Source: Kryptolebias marmoratus (taxonomy: Eukaryota > Chordata > Actinopteri > Cyprinodontiformes > Rivulidae). Taken from it: a stretch of 64,000 nucleotides of DNA. The translations under genes were made by a program, and so were the position numbers. This document shows positions 28,901-40,900 of this stretch, in pieces (the first letter of the stretch is position 1; every line of letters starts with the position of its first letter). The stretch covers positions 8,947,456-9,011,455 of the forward strand of contig NC_051441.1 of NCBI RefSeq assembly GCF_001649575.2. Direction: 5' to 3'. The notes under the pieces are model-generated. The model had not been told where the DNA came from and did no database searches. It saw only the letters and a list, made by a program, of their open reading frames with translations.

Positions 28901-31900
28901 AAAGAAACATAAAGTCATCACCTTTACAAATTCAATACAGGTTTTTCTTCCAGGGTTATTGTATTTACATCAATTTGAGCTTGATGTAACAAATAGCAAG
29001 TTTATTGTGTTTATTATTTTTGTTGTTGTTGTTTTAACTTTAGATTTGAGCTTTGATTGTTCTTCATCCTTGCAGCAGTCTTTCTCTGAGGTTTCCTGGT
29101 ATTGATTTTATCCTAAAGCATGATAGATACTATGGCTGCATGAGAAGAATTAATGTTCCCCAGAGATACAAAGGCTTTCATGTGTTCAAAATTGTAGCTT
29201 GATGCAGCATACTCCACTTACAGAGCAGATGGGTTGGATGGCAGGCCATAAAGCTGAAGCTGCTTTGGTCTATGTTTAGGCTTGTGAATTGTAGTAGTTT
29301 CTTACACTTTTTTATTTATTTATTTGTTACTGACATGGCAAATTGTCTCTTCAGCTTTTGTTTTTGTGTGTGTTTTGTTTCTGTTTAGTAGCTTTTTTTT
29401 GATTGAGAGCCTTAAAGAGGTAGTTCAAATCTTTTAAAGTGGGTCTTTGTGGAAAGTTTATAAACAACTACTATCTTACCTGTTGTAAATAGCGTTATGA
29501 AGGACTTCAGTTTGAAGAAATAGAGTTTAATTCTGATCCGACTGACAAGCTAACAACTAGTCTGAGTCGGGCTGAGACAAAAATGTATTGCTGCCATTTT
29601 AAAACAACTCAAATCTTTAAAATCTTTATTGCAAATCTAAAAAAATTAACATCATCATCAGTTTTGCAATATATAGTTATTTACTTAGAATTCTGTGGTT
29701 ATTGGCAAGCGCAAATAGTGGCAGCAGCAGGTATCTGTAGCACTTCTGCTGCAAGCCTGGGACACTTCCAGTAGAAATATTATATTACAATAAAATGAAG
29801 ATCTAACCTTTGTTTCTCCAAAGAGAATTTGCTCAAAGAGCTATCTACAACTGTTAATATATTAAATGTTCATAACCTTCCTTTAAAATCTCTCTTGAGG
29901 GGAAAAAAATATCTGAACTTCATCTTTAAAGAGATGTTTGTTTTCATAAGGGAATACACTACGGAATTGAATTAATAGAAAGATCTCCAACAGTGACTCT
30001 GATTCACAATGCTCCAATTAGGTGTGTGATTGACTCTAAGGGCTGCTTGACTCCACTGACAGCTTCATAGGGTCTTCTCATCATAAAATGCTGAGAATGA
30101 ACGGGTTTGTAGTGTGTCATAAAAGAAAAGATTGGATGAAGACCATTCTCCATTTGCTACTGAAGGGGGCTTTTGATAGTTCACACACATTTCATAATTC
30201 AGCCTTGTTTCCAGCGTTCGACTTGCAATATTAAGGGCCCTTCACTGCTGCCAAGAAATAATAGGTGAGAGAACATAGCAATCACACTACATCAAAATCT
30301 GTGTTTCCAATTTACGGGGGTGCTTGCTCTTTTACATACAGTGCTTCCTCTTTGAAATTGAAAGCTGCCTTGTGATCCTTCGAACAAAATGATTACCACT
30401 TCCTGCATCATAAATCAATTCTCTTGAATGTCTTTGCCTATAAAATAAACTCTCTTGAGTCTAAAGTGCTGCAATCATATATTGTTTTATTTCTGCAGTG
30501 AATAGAGTATATATCATTTGAAAATCAAGCTATAACCAGTGCAGTGTGGCTGTGCTTGGAAAAATCTTTGGTAGCGCTGCTGTGAGTTTCAGTTTACAGG
30601 CATGTCCAGTATGGAGAATTGTCCTTAAGACCCGCTTTTCTGTAAAAGAGAGCTTTAATCCATTTTAAAGGAAGACGGGGCAGTCCAGATTAGGGAAATG
30701 TGGATCACCCCTAGCAGCTCACTGATGGATTTCATTTCTCACAGTCTGGCAGACTGGCGTTTGATAAGATTTGAAGCACTGTGGCAGGAATTGTGAGGGA
30801 TGATGAGCATATAGGGGCGAGAGAAAAAAAGAGAGAGAGAGTAGTTTCCTGGCAATCATATCCTCTACCCATTGGGATTGCTTGAGTAGAGGAAAGGCCT
30901 GTATCTTTGCCTCGTCTCCACATCAGCACTCCTTTCTGAGATCTTACTGAGACACCACCTTTGACATCAGTCAGTAAAATTTATTCATGGATGTTATCTT
31001 TCTGCAGTGTCAGTTGTAATATCAACGAGACGAAAAGAATATTGTTTTTGCGTTAGATTTTCAGTAAGTGGGAATGAACAGTGCCACTTAATTCTCTTGA
31101 ATGTATTCAAGAAGTTGGTTGTGAATTAGAAAAGATAGGTGAGTTGTGGCAAATTAATGCAGAATAGACTACTGAAAGCAACATCTGTTCAAAATGAGTC
31201 AGGATTGTAACTCAACGTAATTCGATTCTAGTATGGTGCTTTGTGAGCTACAACATACAAGTTTTTATTTATTCCTTAAAGTCTGTGCTTTTTCTTTTAA
31301 ACTTCCTTAAAATAATGAATAACAGTTCCAGATCTGTAAGGAGAAGTTGAGTCACCATGGGCTCCTTATAGAGAGACACTCGGAAGAAGTTTGGAATGCG
31401 ATGTGATTTTGTGCACATCATTAACCCAGAGCATGACTGGAAAAGTTCATAAAATTAGCTCATAATACTCATCTTATCTAACTTATTCTAACAATTTCCA
31501 CATGTTTGATTTTTTTTTAAATGGAACAAACACGAATAAAAACAAATTCAACATTAATTTTAATCAAAATATCGCAGCCTTTTCAGTGGGTTCTTGAAAA
31601 ACATTTATTACATTAAGTTTATAATTATTTTGTTGCATTTAACGATGTGCAGCCAGTCGGCACTCCACTAGCTTGCTCACAGATTGGGAACAGTGTGAAA
31701 CTTTAAACCAAGTCGAGCTTGAATTTATGTTTTTATTCAGACCTTTAAAGTTCACCTTGGCATAGGTGCTGGAAATGATCCAACTGCAGACAGAGATTGG
31801 GCCAAGTGAAACAGTGGAGACTTATTGTATTTCAGGTAAGTAATGAATGGAGTGAGACATGGGAACGGACAGAGTGGTTGTGCCAGAATGGCAGGAAGTG

Positions 31901-34900
31901 AGTGAGTGGCAGATGAGCTAAAACTCCTGGAAGGCAGAGAGGGAAAACAGAAATTAGCCCAGGGAAGAATCCAATACGAGAAAGCTAGAACGAATAGGAC
32001 ATGGTGAGACATTCAGACACCAGTTTGAGACAAACAATAATTTGGTGATGAGCCGAGTGTAGCCAGGCCTGTAAACTGCAGCTCGATGAGCTGATGAGTT
32101 AGCTGTGTAGAAAGTGGTGACCAGGTGGATGGATAGACAAGCCCTTAGCACAACACTTGGTTTATCAGTATATGTCTGTGTATCAAAGTTGCTGCTGAAA
32201 CACCTCTGACCAGTCAATAAAGGTAGTCACAAAACTGAAATTACTTATTGTTCTAACCAGTAAAGCTGTTGTCAGTCTGCTGATTAAAGATGTTAGCTTG
32301 GCTAAGCACACAAGTGGTTCTGACTTGCCTATGTTTCGTTTCTGTAAAAACTACAGGGTCTCATTTTGGGTCTTTTTAGTGCAGATATGGAATGGCCACT
32401 GTGTGAAAAAGGCCTTTTCACAACAATAACTTCTTTTTAATATCATTTTAAAAAGGGATTAGCCACTTTGGCTGTTGCCTCCTGGAAATATGTTGAAATT
32501 CCCTCTAGCTGTGCAATCTTTATTTTTAAACATATAACTAGTAAGAGTGGATAAAACAAGAGGAAGAACCAAAAGAAAAATAAAACAACCCATAAAAAGA
32601 GCAACATGGAGTCATAAAACAAACAGTAAGTAAACATATGTGATTTCAACCCAATCATGCGCAGTGCTAAAAAGCTGTGGCACGTGAAGTCTTAAACAAG
32701 ATCTGAAGCTATTGTGGTGGTTCTCACTGTGCTTTCTAATGCATCTGTCCTCTTAGTCAAAGACTGACAACATCTCGTGTTACAGTTCAAATAAACTTTA
32801 TCTTATGTTCTCTCTTTTTCATTCATTGTATTTCTCAGGTTTCAGGATCTCGTAACAACTTTGAAAATGGACTCAAGCAGCACCTGGGACGTCTAGATGA
32901 GATCTTTAGTGCCAGGACTGACTACCTCCAAGCGCTGCGTTTCATGCAGCTGATGGTTAACAATGTTGTCCGTGAGCTGACGGCTCTGCCAGACATCAAC
33001 AAAACTAAGGCTGACTTGGCAGCCATTGCAGACCAGACAGCTTTCATTGAGTACTACAGGTAGGTGAGCTTTAGCAACAACTCTAAATTGATGGAGATAA
33101 ATTTATTTTATGAGTATGTGTAAGCACACTGCTCAGAATGGACTATCCGAAGCAGATGTGGAGCAGATGGGACTTTATTGATCTCCCTTGAGGAACCCAA
33201 GCCGGAAAAGCTATTTTTCCTGATTGCGAAATAAATGAAAACTGAGAATGCGCTCATCTTCCACTGAGCAGTGGAGCTTTAACAGGCATCGCCCTCACAG
33301 AACATTATGCACGGCAGTGTCTATTTGACCTTAAACTATTTCCTTTCATCGAAACTGTTGCTCTCGCAGATTGCAAATAGTTTTACGTTGTTCTATGAAA
33401 ATGTTTTGTAAATCCAATAACAATTTTATTCAGGAAACAAAGAAGACATTTCAAAATAATAAAAATATCCATTATTAAAAGAGGAAGAAAAATAGCTGTA
33501 TATGAAGTGTGAAAAACTGCTGATTCAAATTAAATTTAACGTTAAACGCAAAATACAAATCAATGTCAGTTGAGGACAAAATTAATATCCTGCCATTGTG
33601 CACCATGCTTTGCAACAGTTTCATTGTTTTAGTTGTTTGTAAAATAAGTTTTAGTTACTATGTATACATGCACTCTAAATTATTTTTATACTACAGCAAA
33701 CCTAATTTCTATATTTTCCTTTAGCCTGTTGTTAAAAGTGAAAGAGCAGTAATGTTTTTTGTGTGTGTATGTCCGTGTGTATGTGTTTGTTTGTTTGTCA
33801 GGTTAGCAAAATATGAATCTTATGAACCACTGGACAGATTTCAATAAAACTCAGATCCTCAACACATACTCCAAGCTCTAACATTCTTGCAAGATACCAA
33901 TATTGCAGGAAATCACCTATGTCAATGACAAGGTTTGACTAAAACTGTGATTACCTTGTCTTTTCTTATCAAATGATGATCTTAAAGGCAGACAAAGCAG
34001 CAGACAACAGTCCAAATAACCATTTTTTACCACCAGTAGTGATACAATATCCCTATATCAGTTTCATACACAGTCGTGCATGGCTCCACATGGGGTGTTC
34101 TTTCTGTACTGACACCGGATCTTCTTTTGGACCACAGTTATCTGACACTGATCCCCTGGGTCTTGATTGGATTTTATGTAGCTATTGAACAGCCTGCAGC
34201 TGGGTTTTGAACAGAAAATGTTACAGCAAATCCAATGTCATTTGAACAAAGCAAAAATGATACTTTTCTTTTTTTTTCCCCTCCTCAGTATTATATATTT
34301 TCTTCTCTCTTCTATGTGTGAATTCGGTTATGTCTTGGTGCTTCAGCGGTTCTGCTTTCACAGACAAAGTAAAGTGCACAACCTCCATTCATTTGCTCTC
34401 ATCTTTGAGTAAAGTAATGGCCAGTCTGCAGTTTATTGAGTCTGTGAGAGTACCTCTGCACTTCTTTGTGAGAATGAGTGAATCATATTCTCTGCTGACC
34501 TCAGTGCACAGAATAACTATTATGCTACAGGTGCACTGCATCAACCATGTGTCAGTCTATAGTATTCAGCAAATTTAACTGTTTATGTGACATCCTGAAT
34601 ATCCATGTTTTTTACCTTGGATGTACATTTACCACCCTGTTAGGCCACAAGTAGTTGAGTCATGAGAATGTGCATTTGTTTGGCAATAGTCCGAACACAA
34701 ATATGTATACACACAACATTCAAACCTAGAGTCAGCCATTCTTGAGAAGGACATTTTCAAAGGAGGATAAAAAATTAATGTCTATGGATTGGTGGTGTTG
34801 AATTATTAAGCCCTACAAGCTGGAAATTACCTGAAACAGATGGGCTCTAACTAGGAGACAAGAATGCTGATACAAGACACAAATTCATCTCACACTTTCA

Positions 34901-37900
34901 GCGGTGAACATATGTTCAGCCAGCACTCTCCGAGGCTCCAACACGTGCATATAATATGCTGTCTGTAAGTGGAAGTTAATGATGGGAATTGTTATTGATG
35001 CATCATTTTTCTGTCTTGTAGATGGCTGACTTATCTGCTGCTGCTCATCCTTGATCTGGTCATCTGCCTGGCCATGTGCTTGGCAATAGCCAAGCAGTCC
35101 CGATGTCTGCTTGTCACGTAGGTACCACAAGTGTGAATGGGGTTTGCCTTTTTTATGAAGTTAAAGCTACTTTTTTTATGTTGTGCATTTGTTCTGATTG
35201 AGGGACTGCAGAAAGAGAGAACTAAAGCCAGCATCTCTGGCACCATATACTCTTCATTAGCATTATTAGCGACCCACATGACGGTATCTTCAGATAGCTC
35301 TTATTCCTTTTCTCAACCGTTTTATTTGCAAATACAAATATGTGAAACTCTCAGTTAAAGCAGCTGATTAAAATTTTGATTTCAAAACTGAAACGAATAC
35401 AAAGATTTAGTTGAGGAAGATTTGGTTGAGTAAATTGCAGCCAGTGATCCAAACCAACACTGAAGTCTGACAGGCAAACCCGCAATCCAGACTGCTGCAT
35501 CCCATTTGCCCAATTTAGTGCAACCTACGTGTCAGTGTTAGCAGATGATGCTCGGGATCGCTCCTCACATCCCTTTCTAATGGGCCTCACTAATGCCTAT
35601 TGATCGTCCAAGTAGGATAAGACTGCTCCCTTAACTAATTATTAAGTGCTCTCAGGCTGCTTTATTGTTGCTTTTAAGAAGGTCTGAGGAGTGGGTTGAG
35701 CGCTGAAGCCCTCATCAGCCTTTTTATATCCATCAAGGGGCCATTTTCTCTCTTTTTACACAGTTTATCTACCTCACACTCATAACACTTTCTGAGCTCT
35801 ATGCCAGTGGTCACTTAAAATTCCTGCTGATAGTGGGGCAATTTTCTTAATTATGTTCTTTTTGACCTTTTTTTTTCTAAACTCGTCTCTTTAAAAATGG
35901 GGTACATGTGAATCAATAAACCAAAGTTTGCTGCTGCTTTTTGAATACAGTGCCACTTTTTGTGGATTGACAGTCTGAGCGCAGCCTGGAGGAGACAGAG
36001 CAGACAATTAGGAAGGCAATGAAAAGTATTTAAAATCAGTAATACATTCAGTTGTTGCTTTTTCAAATAAATGAAACATCTTTTTTTAATACATTACATT
36101 TATCTAGCAGTAAGAAAAAAAAAAATCAAACAAGAAATCATAAATTAATTTGCTTTTTATATAACTTTACTTAATTGAATTTCCACTTTATGATCTAATC
36201 TAAAATGCGCCACAGCAGCTGGAGCTCTGTTTTTAGGCAGAGGGGGAACAATTTTCAAATAAAAAGCTGAGGGGCATAAATCAAATTAATTGGCTGAAAA
36301 TGGGGCTTCATTTGTCTCACTGAACCAAGACAAACTGATTCATCAGATTCTCCCCATATGTCTTTGTATTTTCTTCTGTATTTCCCAATCACCCCCTCAC
36401 TCCCCCAAACACACACACACAGACACACCTTTAACTCCCGCCACTCTCGTTTGCTCCAGGATCATGGGTTTTGCTTTCCTGTCCTTGATCTTGAGCTGGG
36501 CTTCATTGGGGACTGGCACTGCTACAGCTGTGGTGAGTAAACCATAGAATCTTTATAGTTTATTTAGTTTCAAACCCAGGCTGGATTGCTTTTTCTTTTG
36601 CCTTATAAATATAATCGAATGTTGCACTATAGAGAGTCATTGTGTGCAGTGAAACCTCAAGATTTTCTTCACTCCTATTATAAGCCACTGCCGAGGTGAA
36701 GGCAGAGTGCTGATGTTTTTGCCTGTGTCTGTGTGTGCCCGTTCGTTTGTCTGTACCATTGGCGAAATATCTCTTGAGTCACTGAACAGATTTTATTGAA
36801 ACTTTCACAGAGTAATGACTTGATGTACATCTACAACTGATTACTTTTAAAGTCAACTCTATGCATTCCTTCACATATTGCTAGGCCTTTTATTTGCTTT
36901 GAACTCAGCTTCCTGTATTTCTCTCATGCGGTCCTCCTAAGGGGTGTTCCTCTCAATACAAATTCAAAGATGTTAGCTTCTTAAAAGGTGTCTGTATCTG
37001 CCTGTGTAGTTTATGGTAAGCTCTTTCCTAAGGTCAGCCATGCAGTAAAGCTGATTACACATCCCAAGTCTTTTAGATCCAGGAGTCTTAGCCCTGCTGT
37101 AAATAAAGCAGCTTTCTAGCTTTAATTGTTGCCTTTGCTTTCTTTAAAATCTCGTCTGTTGTTGTTTGCAGTTTTATTTCTCTCTTAGGCCTTCTTCTCT
37201 TTCTGACAGATTGTGTTCTTTTCAAGATTTTGTACCATGTGTTCTGCGCATCTGGACTTAATGTGTTTAATGGCGCTCATATTAGGGACGCTGTCGGGGG
37301 TCCAGACGATAACCCCCCCTATGCTACCAGCTTTCCTTCATCCCTCATGTCCACTATGTCCTTTTCTTAATTTGTCTGCTCCCAGTAGGGAAACCTCACA
37401 TCTGTGATTTATCCTGTGGGATTTGACTGTCTCTCATTGGCTGTCTCAAGGCAGGCAGGCAGGAGGAGACATGCAGATTTTAACCTGAAATCAACAACAT
37501 GTATGCAAATTGAACATGTTTTTGTGAAACTGTCTGCAAATGCAAAAGCAAATAATTGATATTATAGACTGTGCATATATTATAGCTCACTATATTACTA
37601 TTAAACATGAAACCTGCACATTTCTGGTCAGATTGTCCAAAATAGTTGAGTAAAATGTGTGTATCTTGTTGTTAGTACATTACATCACAGGGTCAGCTGA
37701 GGTAAACCGGCCAAAGATTTTATTTCTGTCTTGTCGTCAACCCATTGGCACCCTCTAAACATGTGCTTTACATCAGACTTCAATGGGTTAACAGGCAATT
37801 TTGTCCTCCAGGTTAAGTTATTTTTGAAAGAACATGCTTTAGAATGTGGGACAGTATGCAAAACAAACGAGTAAACTTGTTACACCTCGACATCATTAGT

Positions 37901-40900
37901 TAAAAAAAATGCATGCATAAATATTGTGCTTTTTGAAATGAAACTAGATGATGGTGGTGTCCCAGAAAATACTCAAATGTATGCATATTTGATGAGATGG
38001 AGCATAAACAAAATGTCTCCTCCAGTATAATGAGAGAGAGATGATGGTGTAACATCACAACAGTGCCTAGCTTGTTGTTGTACAGTTTTTTTTTTTCTTT
38101 TTTTAGATTCTGATCAACACAATGTGAACAAAATGTGATTTAAGTTGAATAAAAGCTGTGTTTGACACAAGTGTTATAATTAATGGATTGGATGCTACAA
38201 GTTGCTGCTGGGAATCTTGTGTCTTGTTGTATTTCATAATAACTGCATGTTTTAGGATTTTACAGCCTTTGCATGTATCAGTTTACCATATAACAGTAGA
38301 CAATTGAAATTTAGTAGTGTGTAGCAGTGTGAAACAGTTTTTCATGCTATATTTGTGTAGGCTATTATCGATTAGTTGCGATGGCCATCTTGAATTGGGT
38401 TGACTCCAAAAGTTTAATAAATATGTGTCCAGTGGTTTATAAGATTTTTGCTAACAGACAAACATATTTAAGCACAGATGTTGTGTAATGTGTTGCACTC
38501 AAAGCATGTGTTGGGGACAACACTCAGCTCCTATCACAACAGATTTGACTTCAATCATTGTAAAACTGATTGAGTTTGGCCATTATTTTTTTTTGTAAGA
38601 TTGCTTTGCTGTTACAGCCATCTTAAATCAGGTTAACTCCAAAAGCTAATCAGTTGTAGACGTCAACCCAGTGGTTACTTTCTAAAAGTTTCCATAAAAT
38701 CCATTTAGTGATTCATAAGAAAGATTATGTGATTTACGCTGGTAGATACTTAAAAATACTTAAAACCTCATGTTATCCTACTACTGCACCATGATCTAAA
38801 TATTCTAATTATTCTGGTAAAATATGTTAAATCATATTGTTTAATGTCTGCTTCTACATCTTTATCTCATACCTCATGTTAGAGTGACTAATTCTATATC
38901 ATTTACCTGCATACACTGTGTACATTTTTATGACATTTTTTTGCCTGTTTTCCCCCCCTGTGTGTGTGTGCGTGGGTGTGTGAGCACCTATGCGTCTTTG
39001 TCTGTGTGTTGCATCATTGCTTTGTAAAATCAAAGCAGCTCTGCTCCCTGCCATGTTCTTTTGAGTCGTCCTTCACAGTGACGAGGTGGAAAAAGGCACC
39101 TCTTGATTGTGACTGACAAATGAAACGGTGGCTGTATTTGAAATAGATTACAGAAATGTGTTATCCTGAATGATAACAGGTTCCATGTTGCCTTTGAACT
39201 ACATCAGCATGAATAAAAACCTGTTATTTTTTCCCAGCTGTGAATTATGCACACATGTATAAATAAAATGCTATGATGAATTTTGGTATTTGCTGCTTTG
39301 GATAGCTGCTTTTGTTGGTGGTTTTGCGGTGTGGGTGAACAGAGATTGCATGAACTTGACCCCAGACTCTCTGTGAATGTTCATTAGCAGCTGTCTATGA
39401 ATGAATTAGAAAGCATGAAAAAAGAAGTATATTTCGTCCATGGTTAGCAAATCATTACTCTGCTCCATAGGACCATTACAATTTAAAAGCTTAATTGACA
39501 GTACTTGTTTTATTCCAATTCAATGCATTCTAGTCTAAATATGTGAGAAAATGTCGGCTAACTGTGATCATAAACAAACTGTTGTATTATTTTTGCACAC
39601 TAAAGGGCAGTAAATTATTAGAAATAGTTTAATTTAAAGTCAGTCTTTTCTATTCAGTTGCCTAGCATAAATTTGGATGTACCTCTTTTACCTTTGCATG
39701 CCTTTAAAATGTTGTTATTTCCCTGCAGGGAACCAGTGACTTCTGTGTGTTTCCAGACAAGTTTATTGTTAACCAAACCAAGGATTTCCTCAGCGCAGGT
39801 AATTTATCTCTGCCGACAGAGCTGCACACACACAAGCTTTTGTCGCTGAGTGTTGGGACGCAACGCTAACCTTCCCTTTTCTCTCACCTTGCAGATGTTG
39901 CACACTATTATTTGTTCTGCAGTCCGACTCTACCAAACCCTTTCCAGCAGGTATCGACTAAACGTCTTAGCTGTCTGCTTATTTGTGCAGTCACTTACCA
40001 TGAGTTACACATTGGAAAATGAATGAACACGTAAATATATTTTGTCGTTGTCATAGAAATGCAATTTATTATGTGCTGTCAATGGAATCTTACATAAAAA
40101 TGCCCCATTAACAAATTAATTGCTCAAAATGATTAACTTTGATTAAGAAAAATGTTGTTCAGTGTTTGGTTCTTTATGAAATTGCTGTAGCTTTAAACCT
40201 GAAACTAATTAGTGTCTTAGATACTCCTAACAGAAACACCTGTGAGATTTTTTTTTCCTGTATTCTTTACATTGTGCATACAAATGACTACTGTGAAACA
40301 TCACTGCTAACATTTTTGAGCATTTATATCTCTGTTCATCACCCCTTCTAAAAGACTTGAACCTCCTTTGTGCCAGGAAAGCTAATTATTTGTGTCCAAA
40401 ATGTTGATTCACTGAAATCACCCCCCAAACAATAATAATAATGACAATAATACCTGCAGCTGTCACACAATTTCATCCAAGCTTGTTTACCACTTTGGAA
40501 CTTAACTGCTCTAGCTCAGGAGTGAATTATTTTCACTGCGGCCAGATTTAGTCATATAAACTTATGTGACAGAAAACTATAGTCTTTGAGTGTGTTTTTA
40601 CACAAACTAATTAAAGGCCAAGCATTCCTTACAGGAATTCACATCGCCTGCTGCCTTTCATTGCTTTAGTTTTTAAGCAATGAGTAGCACTTTAGGTATG
40701 TTTTGCTACTGACACACAGCTACAACTAAATTGAATTTTAGCACAGTATCTGAAAAATTGACTGAGTTATAGCCATTTTTGTGTTTCTAAGGTCAGTCGG
40801 CTGTGGGAGCTATCTTAAATTGGGTTGACTACCAATGTTAAAGCAGTGATTACTTTCTGCAAGTTTATTTAAAACTTGTCAAGTGGTTCATAAGTATAGA

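Larger units (their letters stand above)
36533..39728 (+). other. ttyh2 intron 6
   Basis: Contains three fragments of the dispersed inverted-terminal-repeat family (36690-36880, 38340-38500, 38510-38730) and a TG run near 38960-38985. Confidence 0.75.

Noticed and set aside
39799..39894. Retention of ttyh2 intron 7 (96 bases, multiple of three)
   Set aside because: It contains an in-frame stop before exon 8, so it would truncate the protein rather than add residues.
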